The translations under genes were made by a program, and so were the position numbers. From Candidatus Dietzia intestinipullorum (lineage in GTDB: Bacteria > Actinomycetota > Actinomycetes > Mycobacteriales > Mycobacteriaceae), in NCBI GenBank assembly GCA_019119635.1, contig DWWP01000014.1, positions 35,761-99,760 on the forward strand: DNA of 64,000 nt. Direction: 5' to 3'. Every line of letters begins with the position of its first letter. Positions within the stretch are counted from its first letter, which is position 1. A model generated the notes under the pieces. That model worked only from the letters and a program-made list of their open reading frames with translations. It did not search any database and was not told where the DNA came from. Positions 1 to 8,401 of the stretch are shown piece after piece.

Positions 1-19
1 ATCGCGCTACCGTGGGGGC

Positions 20-526
20 ATGAACACCTGGCCTGAGAACGACCATCCCGGCGACCGCGACGATCCCGTGGCGGGGGCGCCGTACGGTCGGCAGCCGTTC
101 TTCGGGGACGGCCAGGTCCCACCCGCGCAGCCGGGCTACCCGGGGCAGCCCGGCGGGGTCGACCCGTACCTGGCCGCCGGCTTCGGTGCGCCGAACCCCT
201 ACGGCGCACCCGACCCCTACGGTGCCCCGAATCCGTACGGGGCGGTGCAGCCGTACCAGCCCGGGGTCCCGTACGCGCCCGCGTACCCGGCCTCGCGCAA
301 GGAGCCGGCGCTCTCGCTGGTGTTGTCGTTCCTCCTGCCCGGGCTGGGCACCATGATCAACGGGCAGGCGGGCAAGGGCGTCGGCATCATGGTCGGGTAC
401 TTCCTCGGCGCGCTGCTGTCGGTGATCCTGATCGGGCTGCCCATCATGTTCGGGTTCTGGGTCTGGGGGATGGTCGACGCGTACTCGGGGGCCAAGGAGC
501 ACAACGCCCGCCACGGCTTCCACTGA
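20..526 (+). CDS. TM2-domain membrane protein with Pro/Tyr/Gly-rich N-terminus
   Basis: The first ~95 residues are Pro/Gly/Tyr-rich and hold three near-copies of a PYGAPxPYG-type unit, encoded by 18-bp DNA repeats around 185-245. Residues ~97-155 form two hydrophobic helices joined by a short GLP turn, with the TM2 hallmarks LLPGLGTMINGQ, a central GKG and the terminal WxWGMVDAY motif. TM2 proteins are small inner-membrane proteins of unknown biochemical role, and actinobacterial ones often carry such disordered tails. The start is supported by TACCGT at 8-13, six bases before the ATG, which is the leaderless arrangement seen across this window. Downstream function is unknown. Confidence 0.8.
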   Translation: MNTWPENDHPGDRDDPVAGAPYGRQPFFGDGQVPPAQPGYPGQPGGVDPYLAAGFGAPNPYGAPDPYGAPNPYGAVQPYQPGVPYAPAYPASRKEPALSLVLSFLLPGLGTMINGQAGKGVGIMVGYFLGALLSVILIGLPIMFGFWVWGMVDAYSGAKEHNARHGFH

Positions 527-560
527 CCACTGCGGCCCGCACCTTCCGTAACCTGGTCGC

Positions 561-2582
561 ATGACAGCGACCGAGACCCCCACCGATTCTCCCCGCCCGT
601 CGGGCCTGGACCTGCGGTACGTCGACCGGGAGGTGCGCCCGCAGGACGACCTCTACAACCACGTCAACGGCACCTGGATCCGTGACCACGTGATCCCCGC
701 CGACCGGCCGATCGACGGTGCGTTCCTCGCGCTGCGGGACCTGTCCGAGGAGCGCGTCCGCGACATCATCACCGACGCCCCCGTGGACTCGCGGATCGGC
801 GCTCTCTACGCCTCCTTCATGGACACCGAGGCGGTCGAGGCCGCCGGTGTGGACGCGCTGGCCCCGGATCTGGCCGAGATCGACGGAGCCGAGGACAGCC
901 ACGCGCTGGCGCTGGCGATGGCCCGGCTCGAGCGGGTCGGCGTCCCCGGGCTGGTCGGCGCGTACGTCAACAACGACGCCAAGAACTCGAGCGAGTACAT
1001 CCTCTACCTGGTGCAGTACGGCATCGGGCTGCCGGACGAGTCGTTCTACCGCGAGGACCAGTACGCCGAGTTGCGCGAGCAGTACGCCGCGCACATCGCC
1101 CGGCTGCTGGACCTGGCTGGTCTGGCCGGGGACGGGGACGACGACGAGGCCGGCGGTTCCGCGGCTCTCGCCGCCCGGATCGTCGCGCTGGAGAGCAGGA
1201 TCGCCGCGGCCCACTGGGACGTGGTGGACCGTCGCGACGCGGACAAGACCTACAACCCGGTGACGTGGGCGGAGCTGCCCGAGCTGGCGCCCGGCTTCCC
1301 GTGGCACGACTGGGCGCGCGAGATCGGCGGCACCGAGGAGACGTTCGGCCGCCTCGTGGCGATGCAGCCCGACTTCCTCACCGCGGTCGCCGAACTGTGG
1401 AGCTCGGAGCCGCTCGAGACGTGGAAGGCCTGGCTGCGGTGGCGGGTCCTCAGCTCGCGGGCCGCCTTCCTGCACTCGGCGATGGTCGACGAGGACTTCG
1501 CCTTCTACGGCACCGCGATGTCGGGCACCGAGGAGATCAAGGCCCGCTGGAAGCGCGGCGTGGGCGCCGTCGAGGGCGCGCTCGGCGAGGAGGTGGGCAA
1601 GGAGTACGTTGCCCGGCACTTCCCGCCCGGCCACAAGGCGCGGATGGAGGAGCTCGTCGCCAACCTCACCGCCGCGTACCGGTACTCGATCGCGCGACTG
1701 CCGTGGATGACCTCCGAGACGCAGGAGCGGGCCCTGGCCAAGCTCGAGGCGTTTGTGCCCAAGATCGGCTACCCGGACGAGTGGCGCGACTACTCGGCGC
1801 TTGAGCTCCGCCCCGACGACCTCGTCGGCAACGTGCGCCGCTCGTCGGCGTTCGAGCACGACTACGAGCTGGGCAAGCTGGGCGGGCCGGTCGACCGCGG
1901 GGAGTGGCACATGACCCCGCAGACGGTGAACGCCTACTTCAACCCGGTGATGAACGAGATCGTCTTCCCGGCCGCCATCCTCCAGCCGCCGTTCTTCGAC
2001 GCCGATGCCGACGACGCCGCCAACTACGGCGCGATCGGGGCGGTGATCGGCCACGAGATCGGCCACGGTTTCGACGACCAGGGCTCCAAGTACGACGGCG
2101 ACGGCAACCTCGTGGACTGGTGGACCGACGAGGACCGGTCGGCCTTCGGCACCCGCGTGGACGCGCTGATCGAGCAGTACCAGGGCCTCACGCCCGAGGG
2201 GCTCGATCCCGAGACCGATCACGTCAACGGCGCGTTCACGGTGGGCGAGAACATCGGCGACCTCGGCGGACTGACCATCGCGCTGCTCGCGTACCGCATG
2301 GCGCAGGGGACCGGCGGTGAGCCGGCGGAGGGCACCGACGTGGGCCCGGAGATCGACGGGATGTCCGGGATCCAACGGCTCATCACCTCCTGGGCGATCG
2401 TGTGGCGCACCAAGACCCGCGCCGAGGAGGCGGCCCGCCGCCTGGCCGTGGACCCGCACTCGCCGCCGGAATTCCGCTGCAACCAAGTGGTCAAGAACCT
2501 CGACGATTTCCACGCCGCGTTCGGGGTGTCCGAGGGCGACGGGCTCTGGCTGGCGCCGGAGGAGCGCGTGAGCATCTGGTGA
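561..2582 (+). CDS. M13-family zinc metallopeptidase (neprilysin / Zmp1-like)
   Basis: A full-length M13 (PepO/neprilysin) peptidase of 673 residues, the usual family size. The zinc motif HEIGH is at residues ~498-502 (context VIGHEIGHGFDDQGSKYD), and the third ligand lies in GENIGDLGG near residue 563. The upstream NAYFNP and the C-terminal end of the form EERVSIW are also typical. M13 enzymes cut peptides of up to roughly 40 residues; the M. tuberculosis relative is Zmp1. No signal peptide is visible, so the location is uncertain (Zmp1 also lacks a classical one). The start is supported by TAACCT at 549-554, six bases before the ATG. It stands alone as a transcription unit. Confidence 0.93.
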   Translation: MTATETPTDSPRPSGLDLRYVDREVRPQDDLYNHVNGTWIRDHVIPADRPIDGAFLALRDLSEERVRDIITDAPVDSRIGALYASFMDTEAVEAAGVDALAPDLAEIDGAEDSHALALAMARLERVGVPGLVGAYVNNDAKNSSEYILYLVQYGIGLPDESFYREDQYAELREQYAAHIARLLDLAGLAGDGDDDEAGGSAALAARIVALESRIAAAHWDVVDRRDADKTYNPVTWAELPELAPGFPWHDWAREIGGTEETFGRLVAMQPDFLTAVAELWSSEPLETWKAWLRWRVLSSRAAFLHSAMVDEDFAFYGTAMSGTEEIKARWKRGVGAVEGALGEEVGKEYVARHFPPGHKARMEELVANLTAAYRYSIARLPWMTSETQERALAKLEAFVPKIGYPDEWRDYSALELRPDDLVGNVRRSSAFEHDYELGKLGGPVDRGEWHMTPQTVNAYFNPVMNEIVFPAAILQPPFFDADADDAANYGAIGAVIGHEIGHGFDDQGSKYDGDGNLVDWWTDEDRSAFGTRVDALIEQYQGLTPEGLDPETDHVNGAFTVGENIGDLGGLTIALLAYRMAQGTGGEPAEGTDVGPEIDGMSGIQRLITSWAIVWRTKTRAEEAARRLAVDPHSPPEFRCNQVVKNLDDFHAAFGVSEGDGLWLAPEERVSIW

Positions 2583-2628
2583 GGTGAACCCGGGTCCCGC
2601 GCCGCCTCGCGGACGTTAGTGTCCACCC

Positions 2629-3705
2629 ATGACGATTCGGGTCGTGGAGTGGTCGACGGGGTGTCTGGGGCGGATGGCGGTGGAGGCGATCGACGCCCGG
2701 CCGGAGTTGCGGCTCGCGGGCGTGTTCGTCTCCGACCCGGCCAAGGTCGGCGTGGACGCCGGGCGCCTGGCGGGTCTCGATCGCGATCTCGGCGTGCCGG
2801 CCACCGACGACCGGGCGGCGCTGCTGGCTCTGGAGCCGGACGTCGTGGTGTACACGGCTGAGACCGAGACCCGGTTCACGGCGGCGATCGAGGACTTCAC
2901 GGAGTTCCTGGGCGCCGGGATCGACGTGGTGGCCTCCGGGCCGGTGCTGCTGCAGTACCCGCACGGGACGCTGCCCGAGGAGATGATCGCCGCGCTCGAC
3001 GCCGCGGGCCGCGAGGGCGGGGCGACGTTGCACGTCAACGGCATCGACCCCGGCTTCGCCAACGACGTGCTGCCCCTGGTGATGACCAGCCTGTCCCGGA
3101 GCATCGAGACGATCCGGGTCGGTGAGATCGCCGACTACTCCGTCTACCACCAGGGCGAGACGATGCGGCGACTGTTCGGCTTCGGCAGCCCCATGGAGAC
3201 CCTGCCGCCGCTGCTCAGGCCCGGCATGCTCGCTGCCGGCTGGGGCTCGGTGGTCCGGCAGATCGCGGCCGCACTCGACGTCGCTTTGGACGAGCCGCTG
3301 GTCGAGAGGCACGAGCGGATCGCCGCAGACCGCGATCTGTCGCTGCTGGCGTGCGAGATCCCCGCCGGGACGCAGGCCGCCATGCGGTTCGAGGTGGTGG
3401 GGCAGGTCGACGGCGTCGACCGGATCGTCCTGGAGCACGTCACCCGTACCGCCGGCGATCAGGCGCCGGACTGGCCGCGCCCCGACCACGGCGACGGCTG
3501 CTACCGCATCGAGATCACCGGCCGGCCCGCCATGCGGATGGAGCTGACCCACCACGACGAGCACGGCGACCACAACGCCTCCGGCATGCTGGTCACCGCG
3601 ATGCGGCTGGTCAACTCGGTGGAGGCGGTGGCGGCCGCGGAGCCGGGACTGGTCTACGCGAAGGACCTGCCGATGATCACGGGGCGTGGCTTAATGAGGT
3701 CATGA
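2629..3705 (+). CDS. DapB-N-like NAD(P)-dependent oxidoreductase
   Basis: The N-terminus IRVVEWSTGCLGRMAVEAI is a Rossmann dinucleotide-binding segment of the type in dihydrodipicolinate-reductase-like and 2,4-diaminopentanoate-dehydrogenase-like enzymes. The sequence GIDPGFANDVLPL in the middle is also characteristic of that group. True DapB is ~250 residues; this 358-residue protein belongs to the longer branch that is common in actinobacteria, often near lipid catabolism, and whose substrate is unknown. TAGTGT at 2617-2622 lies six bases before the ATG and supports a leaderless start. The stop codon overlaps the start of the lipase by four bases (ATGA), so the two genes are translationally coupled. 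Confidence 0.7.
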   Translation: MTIRVVEWSTGCLGRMAVEAIDARPELRLAGVFVSDPAKVGVDAGRLAGLDRDLGVPATDDRAALLALEPDVVVYTAETETRFTAAIEDFTEFLGAGIDVVASGPVLLQYPHGTLPEEMIAALDAAGREGGATLHVNGIDPGFANDVLPLVMTSLSRSIETIRVGEIADYSVYHQGETMRRLFGFGSPMETLPPLLRPGMLAAGWGSVVRQIAAALDVALDEPLVERHERIAADRDLSLLACEIPAGTQAAMRFEVVGQVDGVDRIVLEHVTRTAGDQAPDWPRPDHGDGCYRIEITGRPAMRMELTHHDEHGDHNASGMLVTAMRLVNSVEAVAAAEPGLVYAKDLPMITGRGLMRS

Positions 3706-4673
3706 GTCTCCTGCGCGCCGCCGTCACGGTGCTGGCCACCGCCGCTCTGGGACTGCCGGGGGCCGGTGCGGCGCACGCGGCCGAGTCGGGCACCGATCCC
3801 TCCACGCGGGCTCCGATCCCGGTCGGCTATCACTTCCTGTCCGGGGCGTCCCTGGCGATCACCGAGCCGGGAGCGCCGTTGCCCGGCGCCAACGACTGGA
3901 CCTGCCGGCCGACGGCCGACAAGCCGCGGCCGGTCGTGTTGGTCCACGGCACGCTCGGCAGCGGCACGAGTAACTGGGCCACGTACGGGCCGCTGCTGCA
4001 CAACGAGGGCTACTGCGTGTACACGCTCACCTATGGCGCGACGCCCGGCGCGCAGTGGCCGCTGAGCGAGCTCGGCGGCGTCTCGGACATCCGGGCAGTC
4101 TCGCTGCCGCAGGTCGCGCAGTTCGTCGATCGCGTCCTGGAGGCGACCGGGGCTGAGCAGGTCGACATGGTGGGGCACTCGCAGGGCACTCTCATCTCGG
4201 GGCTGGTGGCAAAGACCGAACGGCCCGGCCGTGTCCACACGGTCGCGTCGCTGGCCCCACTCTGGCGCGGCACCGGCGGTTCGGTCGCCGACCAGATGCT
4301 CACGGCCTCGTCCGGCGGGGAGCGCGACGCTCTCGAGTCGGGCGCGGGGTCCCTCCCGCAGATCTTTCCCGGCTCGCTCCTCCTGCAGGAGTTGTGGGCC
4401 GGCGGGACCCCCTACGCGCCGGGGGTGCGGTACCTCAACGTGGCGACCCGGTACGACGAGGCCGTCCTGCCGTATACCTCTGGTCTGGTCCCCGGGCCGC
4501 TGACGACCAACGTGGTGGTCCAGGACGGCTGCGAGCAGGACCTCTCCGAGCACGTCGCCGTGGCCGCCGACCCCCGCGCCGCCGACCACGTGCTGGCCGC
4601 GCTCGATCCGGACACCCCACGCGAACCGCGGTGCGAGGCGATCGCCCCGGTTCACGGCCCGACGGGCTGGTGA
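3702..4673 (+). CDS. secreted alpha/beta-hydrolase lipase (lipase class 2 / EstA-like)
   Basis: A 323-residue secreted hydrolase. The signal peptide runs from MSLLRAAVTVLATAALG to a cleavage site near AHAAES. The oxyanion segment is VLVHGTLGSG, and the nucleophile elbow is GHSQG with Ser at ~160. The spacing and the phrase NWATYGPLL match secreted triacylglycerol lipases of Streptomyces, Rhodococcus and Dietzia. Cysteines near residues 67, 108 and in the C-terminal third probably form disulfides. The start ATG at 3702 shares its bases with the upstream TGA. A larger reading frame runs through from further upstream, but that part overlaps the preceding gene out of frame and is not coding. Probable role: extracellular hydrolysis of lipid esters. 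Confidence 0.88.
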   Translation: MSLLRAAVTVLATAALGLPGAGAAHAAESGTDPSTRAPIPVGYHFLSGASLAITEPGAPLPGANDWTCRPTADKPRPVVLVHGTLGSGTSNWATYGPLLHNEGYCVYTLTYGATPGAQWPLSELGGVSDIRAVSLPQVAQFVDRVLEATGAEQVDMVGHSQGTLISGLVAKTERPGRVHTVASLAPLWRGTGGSVADQMLTASSGGERDALESGAGSLPQIFPGSLLLQELWAGGTPYAPGVRYLNVATRYDEAVLPYTSGLVPGPLTTNVVVQDGCEQDLSEHVAVAADPRAADHVLAALDPDTPREPRCEAIAPVHGPTGW

Positions 4674-4692
4674 ACCTCGGGATGAAAGGCCG

Positions 4693-5598
4693 TCAGTAGT
4701 TCCAGTCGCCCTGGCCGTCGAAGGCACCGAACCGGTCGCCGGGGCCGTTGATCACGATGAACGGGTCGCCGTTTCCGGTGTTGTCGTAGTACCAGGCCGC
4801 GTCCTCGGGGCTGAGGTTGATGCAGCCGTGGGAGACGTTGCGCTCGCCCTGGTCCGCGATCGACCACGGGGCCGAGTGGACGAAGATCCCGTCGTAGCTC
4901 AGGCGGACGCCGTTCTCGACGGTCGTGTCGTACCCGCCCGCGTCCTGCGCGAGGCCCCAGGTGGAGGAGTCCATCCGGACCTCGCGGTCGCGCCAACCGT
5001 TGTAGTAGATCCCGTTGTACGTGGCATAGGCATCGCGGCCGGCGGAGGCGGGCATGGTGCGCTCCACCTCTCCGTTGCGGGTCACGGTGACGAGGTGGGT
5101 GTTGTCGTCGTAGGTGGAGACGACGGCGTCGCCGGTGCGGAACGACTGCTGGTGGCCGTCGGCCCACACCGTCACGGAGGTGTGGGCGGGCCAGAACTCG
5201 TGGGGGCGCCAGCGGAGCTCGGTATCGCTCACCCAGTAGTACTTGCCGTCCACGTGCGGGGCGGAGCGGACTCCCACGGCGGCCTCGGCGGCGGGGCGGT
5301 CCTCGACGGGGCGGTCGAAGGTGATCATGACGGGCTGGGCCACTCCCACCACCTCGTCGGGGCTCGGGTAGACGGACGCGACCTCGGCGTCGATGTCCGG
5401 GCGCGGCGGTCCCGGGACGGGGAGGGTGACGACGCCGGAGGAGCCGGCCGACCCGGAGGACAGCGACCCCAGGGAGACCGGTGCGGACTCGAGGCCCGGG
5501 AGGCCGGCGACCGACTGCGCGCCGGCGGCGGGGGCGAGTCCGATCACGAGGCCGGTGGCGGCGATGAGCGTCGCGGTGGAGCGGGTGTGGCGGGACAT
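4693..5598 (-). CDS. L,D-transpeptidase (YkuD) with N-terminal Ig-like domain
   Basis: The 301-residue exported protein has a signal peptide ending near AAGAQS, an Ig-like domain (about 65-140, with VMITFDRPV and DTELRWRPHEFWP) and a YkuD catalytic domain. The active-site signature is complete: FVHSAPW followed by NVSHGCINL, with the nucleophile Cys at ~259. L,D-transpeptidases make 3-3 peptidoglycan cross-links in mycolate-containing actinobacteria. There is no lipobox, unlike M. tuberculosis LdtB. I chose the ATG at 5598 because AAGGAG sits eight bases before it; a longer frame starting at 5664 has no ribosome site. It is convergent with the lipase gene, leaving only 19 bp between them. Confidence 0.93.
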   Translation of the reverse strand: MSRHTRSTATLIAATGLVIGLAPAAGAQSVAGLPGLESAPVSLGSLSSGSAGSSGVVTLPVPGPPRPDIDAEVASVYPSPDEVVGVAQPVMITFDRPVEDRPAAEAAVGVRSAPHVDGKYYWVSDTELRWRPHEFWPAHTSVTVWADGHQQSFRTGDAVVSTYDDNTHLVTVTRNGEVERTMPASAGRDAYATYNGIYYNGWRDREVRMDSSTWGLAQDAGGYDTTVENGVRLSYDGIFVHSAPWSIADQGERNVSHGCINLSPEDAAWYYDNTGNGDPFIVINGPGDRFGAFDGQGDWNY

Positions 5599-5736
5599 CG
5601 TTCTCCTTGTAGAACCATGGACGAGCGGCGAAAGCACAGGCGTCACATATGCCACTCTGCTCACTTTGGTAACACGATACAGCTGAGAGGGGGCGAGGGG
5701 TAGTCGTCCGGGATCACGGGCTTTCCTGGGCGGACC

Positions 5737-5756
5737 ATGCCATCGTTCGATGGCAT
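5737..5756. promoter_or_regulatory. perfect 9-bp inverted repeat, possible operator
   Basis: ATGCCATCG, a TT spacer, then CGATGGCAT form a perfect palindrome about 140 bp upstream of the L,D-transpeptidase start, at the edge of the AT-rich island. The arm length and 2-bp spacer suit a dimeric regulator. The bound protein is unknown, and no other copy was noticed in the window. Confidence 0.35.
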
Positions 5757-6034
5757 CGACGGTCCCGGAAATCGCAGGTCGAGAAGCCTCGAGGTGTTAT
5801 TGATAAAAAGTCAACTACGTATGTCCAGTTCATGGGATTGCAATGATGATGTCTGCAACATAGGCTATGAAAAGTCACCAGCCGGAGGCGGTGGCGAGGT
5901 GGAGTGCGGTTGAGGGGCTGTCACTTCATGCATAAAGGGGCCGGTCATGGACCGGAAGCACCTGGGGGGTGCAGGCCCGCGGCCTTGAGGGGTGGTCGCG
6001 GGACCGGGCGGACGCGATGCGCTGCCCGGGCAGG

Positions 6035-6073
6035 GAAACGGCGTCGGATGCTGAGGGGCTCCGGCGCCGTTTC
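6035..6073 (-). terminator. terminator hairpin of the DUF3558 lipoprotein gene
   Basis: GAAACGGCG at 6035-6043 pairs perfectly with CGCCGTTTC at 6065-6073. The loop has its own short stem (TCGGA / CTCCG). It lies nine bases past the stop codon of the minus-strand lipoprotein gene. There is no long T tract, as is common in high-GC actinobacteria. Confidence 0.6.
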
Positions 6074-6081
6074 TCGTCTGG

Positions 6082-6990
6082 TCAGCTCAGGACGACCGCG
6101 GCGATCCGGTGCAGGCCGGCGAGCGCCTCGGCGTCGGCTTCGGGGGTGCGGGGGACATCGGGTCGGACCAGCGTGATGTGCCACAGGTCGTTGTCCGCCA
6201 CGAAGACCGTGTGGACCTCCACGCCCCCACCGGTCGGCGTCGCTGTGCAGTCGATGTAGGCGGAGTCCAGATCCGGCGCCACCGGAGCCGGTGCCTCGGG
6301 GACGCCCGGGCCCGCGTTCTCGACGGTGTCCGCAGCCGAACCGCGGACCTCGGAGCATCCGTAGCGGCTGCCCAGCATCACGGGCTGGCCCGCCAGGGCC
6401 GCTTCCGCGCCGCTGCGGGGCTTGACCACCCCGGCCGCGAACGTGTCGGGGACGTGGTCGGGGTGGATCGGCTCGGGGTCGCCGGGCGCGGCCTCGGGGA
6501 TGACCGGCGTCGCCGCGTCGGCTTCGGCCTCGGTGGTCTCGGTGGTCTCGCTCGCGTCAGCCTCGCCGTCCTCGTCGGCGGCGCCGTCCAGGCCGTTCTC
6601 CCCGTTCTCCCCGTTTTCGCCGTTCTCCCCGGCCTCCGGCGTCCCGGTCGCCGCGGCGTCCAGCTCGGCCTGGTATCGCTCGAGGGACCCCGGGCCGCCG
6701 TAGGTGCAGATCATGTCGAGCTCGCCCGAGCCGGTGGGCTGCACGGGCGGCATGTCGGCCCCCGTCAACGCGATGACGTTGGCGGGCGTCAGGTCGAGGA
6801 GCTCACAGGCGTTGAGGCGCATCTGGGGCTCGGGCGCGTCGTTGATCATCGCCTCGGCGACCTCGGGCTGTGGTACGGGCGAGATCCGCGGGGGGCCCGT
6901 CTCGGTCTCGGAGCCGGAACAGCCGGCGATGGCGAGCGCCGTGAGGGCCACGAGGCCCGCGAACCGCGGGTGGGGTCGCCGAGAGTGCAT
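6082..6990 (-). CDS. DUF3558-type lipoprotein with GEN-repeat linker
   Basis: The N-terminus is a lipoprotein signal peptide with lipobox LAIAGC (Cys24), so the mature protein is membrane-anchored on the outside. Residues ~55-110 (NACELLDLTPANVIALTGAD ... CTYGG) and the C-terminal half (YGCSEV ... YIDCTATP ... WHITLVRP) match the DUF3558 arrangement with paired cysteines. The two halves are joined by a very acidic linker with four GEN units encoded by 9-bp DNA repeats near 6595-6640, a site prone to slippage. Function of DUF3558 is unknown. TAGGAT lies six bases upstream of the ATG on the minus strand, so the mRNA is probably leaderless. Confidence 0.75.
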   Translation of the reverse strand: MHSRRPHPRFAGLVALTALAIAGCSGSETETGPPRISPVPQPEVAEAMINDAPEPQMRLNACELLDLTPANVIALTGADMPPVQPTGSGELDMICTYGGPGSLERYQAELDAAATGTPEAGENGENGENGENGLDGAADEDGEADASETTETTEAEADAATPVIPEAAPGDPEPIHPDHVPDTFAAGVVKPRSGAEAALAGQPVMLGSRYGCSEVRGSAADTVENAGPGVPEAPAPVAPDLDSAYIDCTATPTGGGVEVHTVFVADNDLWHITLVRPDVPRTPEADAEALAGLHRIAAVVLS

Positions 6991-7061
6991 GGCCAGATCC
7001 TACGTCGGCACGGGCCGGGTGCCTGTGTCGGCCTGAGAGAAGCCGCCGCGCGGCCGACGCG

Positions 7062-7721
7062 TCAGGTGTCCGCCGCGGGAGCTTCGCCGGGCGCGCGGGC
7101 GAGGGACCGCGCCACGGCCTCGAAGGCCTCGCGGATGCGGTGCTCGAGCATCTCGGGGGACTCGTCGGTACGCCACTGCTCGACAGCGACCCGCACGATG
7201 GCGATCGACGCGGCGGCGACCGTCGCCGGCTCCACCGCTCCCCGGGCGGTTCCTTCCCGCTTGGCGATGAGGGCGGCGAGTTCGGACTCCGTCCGCGCCA
7301 GGACGGCGTGGATCTCGGCGCGGACGCCCTGTTCGCGTCGCCACATGTCGTGGAACCGGACGAAGGAGGGCGTCTCCTGCTGTGCCATGGCCACCTGTCG
7401 CCACAACAGTCGCCCCACGGCGGTCATGGTGGGGAGGGAGTGGTCGGTGAGGAACAGCTCCACCGCCTCCCGATCCGGCGGGAAGGTCTCGGGGATGCAC
7501 GCAGCCGCTTTGGATGGGAAGTAGTTGAAGAACGTCCGGCGGGAGACGTTGGCGGCCCGGGCGATCTCGTCCACCGTCACGTCATCGAGGCCGCGTTCGA
7601 CCACCAGGCCCATAGCGGCCGAGGCGATCGCGGACCGTATCTCCAGGCGTCGTGCCTCGGCGCGGCCCGTGACGGTGCCGTCCGGAGCCGGCCGGGCGTG
7701 GTCGCTCGTCAGGCCGCTCAC
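7062..7721 (-). CDS. TetR-family transcriptional regulator
   Basis: The helix-turn-helix is in the first third: VDEIARAANVSRRTFFNYF, the TetR signature, followed by PSKAAA. The rest is the helical ligand-binding domain, whose ligand cannot be read from sequence. I place the start at the GTG ending at 7721 because GGAGGAG precedes it by five bases. A longer frame reaches 7949 but adds ~76 low-complexity residues that run across the divergent promoter. The gene is divergent from the DUF2020 lipoprotein gene, separated by only 79 bp, so it may control that gene as well as itself. Confidence 0.85.
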   Translation of the reverse strand: MSGLTSDHARPAPDGTVTGRAEARRLEIRSAIASAAMGLVVERGLDDVTVDEIARAANVSRRTFFNYFPSKAAACIPETFPPDREAVELFLTDHSLPTMTAVGRLLWRQVAMAQQETPSFVRFHDMWRREQGVRAEIHAVLARTESELAALIAKREGTARGAVEPATVAAASIAIVRVAVEQWRTDESPEMLEHRIREAFEAVARSLARAPGEAPAADT

Positions 7722-7800
7722 GTGGCACTCCTCCCAGGTCGATCGGTTCGCGCCGTTCACGCTGCAGGCTACTCCAGGCGGGCGCTCTATCCTTGACGGC

Positions 7801-8367
7801 ATGCGAACCCCTGCCGCCCGGTCCGTCGCCCTCCGCGCCGTCGCGCCGCTGTCCGTCGTCCTCCTCGGCGCGCTCTCCGCCTGTGGCGGAGGGGGCGAGC
7901 CGGCGGAGTCGACCGTGGGCACCATCCGTACGGCCCCGCCGGAGACCACCGAGCCGGAGATCCCCGTGGTCGAGCCGACCGCCGCGTCGGAGTGCCCCTA
8001 CCTGTCGCTCGAGGAGGCGTCGCAGCTCAACGGCGTGCCGGCGACCGACGTGCGGATCGACGACCGGATCGATCCCGTCGCCTGCTTCTTCTACGGCGCC
8101 GACGGGGAGGCGCACCTGACCACCACCGTCTACACCGTGGACTCGGCGCAGCGGGCGGCCGAGCTCGTCGAGGAGTCCGTGCCGTCCGGAGAGGTGGACG
8201 GTTCCGAGATCGAGGGCGGCTGGAGCGGTGGCCGGACCATCAGCTCCGGCGGCGCGCTGTTGGCGGTGTCGCACGAGGATCGCGTGCTGGCGGTCCAGTC
8301 CACCCGGGACGATCCGGCCACGGTGCAGCAGGTGGCCGAGCTCGTGGCGCCGCGGCTCGACGGGTAG
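7801..8367 (+). CDS. DUF2020-type lipoprotein
   Basis: A 188-residue lipoprotein. The signal peptide ends at lipobox LSAC (Cys ~27), followed by a Pro/Thr/Glu-rich spacer. The domain from ECPYLSLEEASQLNG through CFFYGADGEAHLTTTVY to the C-terminus fits DUF2020, a family of small exported proteins found in Corynebacterium and relatives, with no known activity. TATCCT at 7788-7793 lies seven bases before the ATG, so the transcript is probably leaderless; a longer in-frame extension upstream lies inside the divergent TetR gene and is rejected. Confidence 0.75.
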   Translation: MRTPAARSVALRAVAPLSVVLLGALSACGGGGEPAESTVGTIRTAPPETTEPEIPVVEPTAASECPYLSLEEASQLNGVPATDVRIDDRIDPVACFFYGADGEAHLTTTVYTVDSAQRAAELVEESVPSGEVDGSEIEGGWSGGRTISSGGALLAVSHEDRVLAVQSTRDDPATVQQVAELVAPRLDG

Positions 8368-8401
8368 CCGCGACTCGGAGGGGTGGCCCGGCCCCTCAGC
8401 G

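Larger units (their letters stand above)
5599..6081. other. intergenic region of 483 bp with AT-rich island
   Basis: No convincing gene. On the minus strand the part next to 5598 is the promoter and leader of the L,D-transpeptidase. Positions 5794-5880 are about 38% G+C by hand count, against roughly 70% around them, and lack a coding frame with actinobacterial codon usage. A 9-bp palindrome lies at 5737-5756 and a terminator hairpin at 6035-6073. The G-rich part (5880-6030) has several short inverted repeats, such as GCACCT / GGGTGC near 5960, but I could not match it to a known RNA family. Confidence 0.6.

Noticed and set aside
444..2513. A 689-residue minus-strand frame across the M13 peptidase gene
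   Set aside because: It is Arg/Val/Gly/Leu-rich, has no motif, and lies antisense to a gene with a complete zinc site.
5599..6081. A c-di-AMP (ydaO) riboswitch before the L,D-transpeptidase gene
   Set aside because: Known in actinobacteria upstream of cell-wall hydrolase genes, but I could not find its conserved blocks on the right strand.
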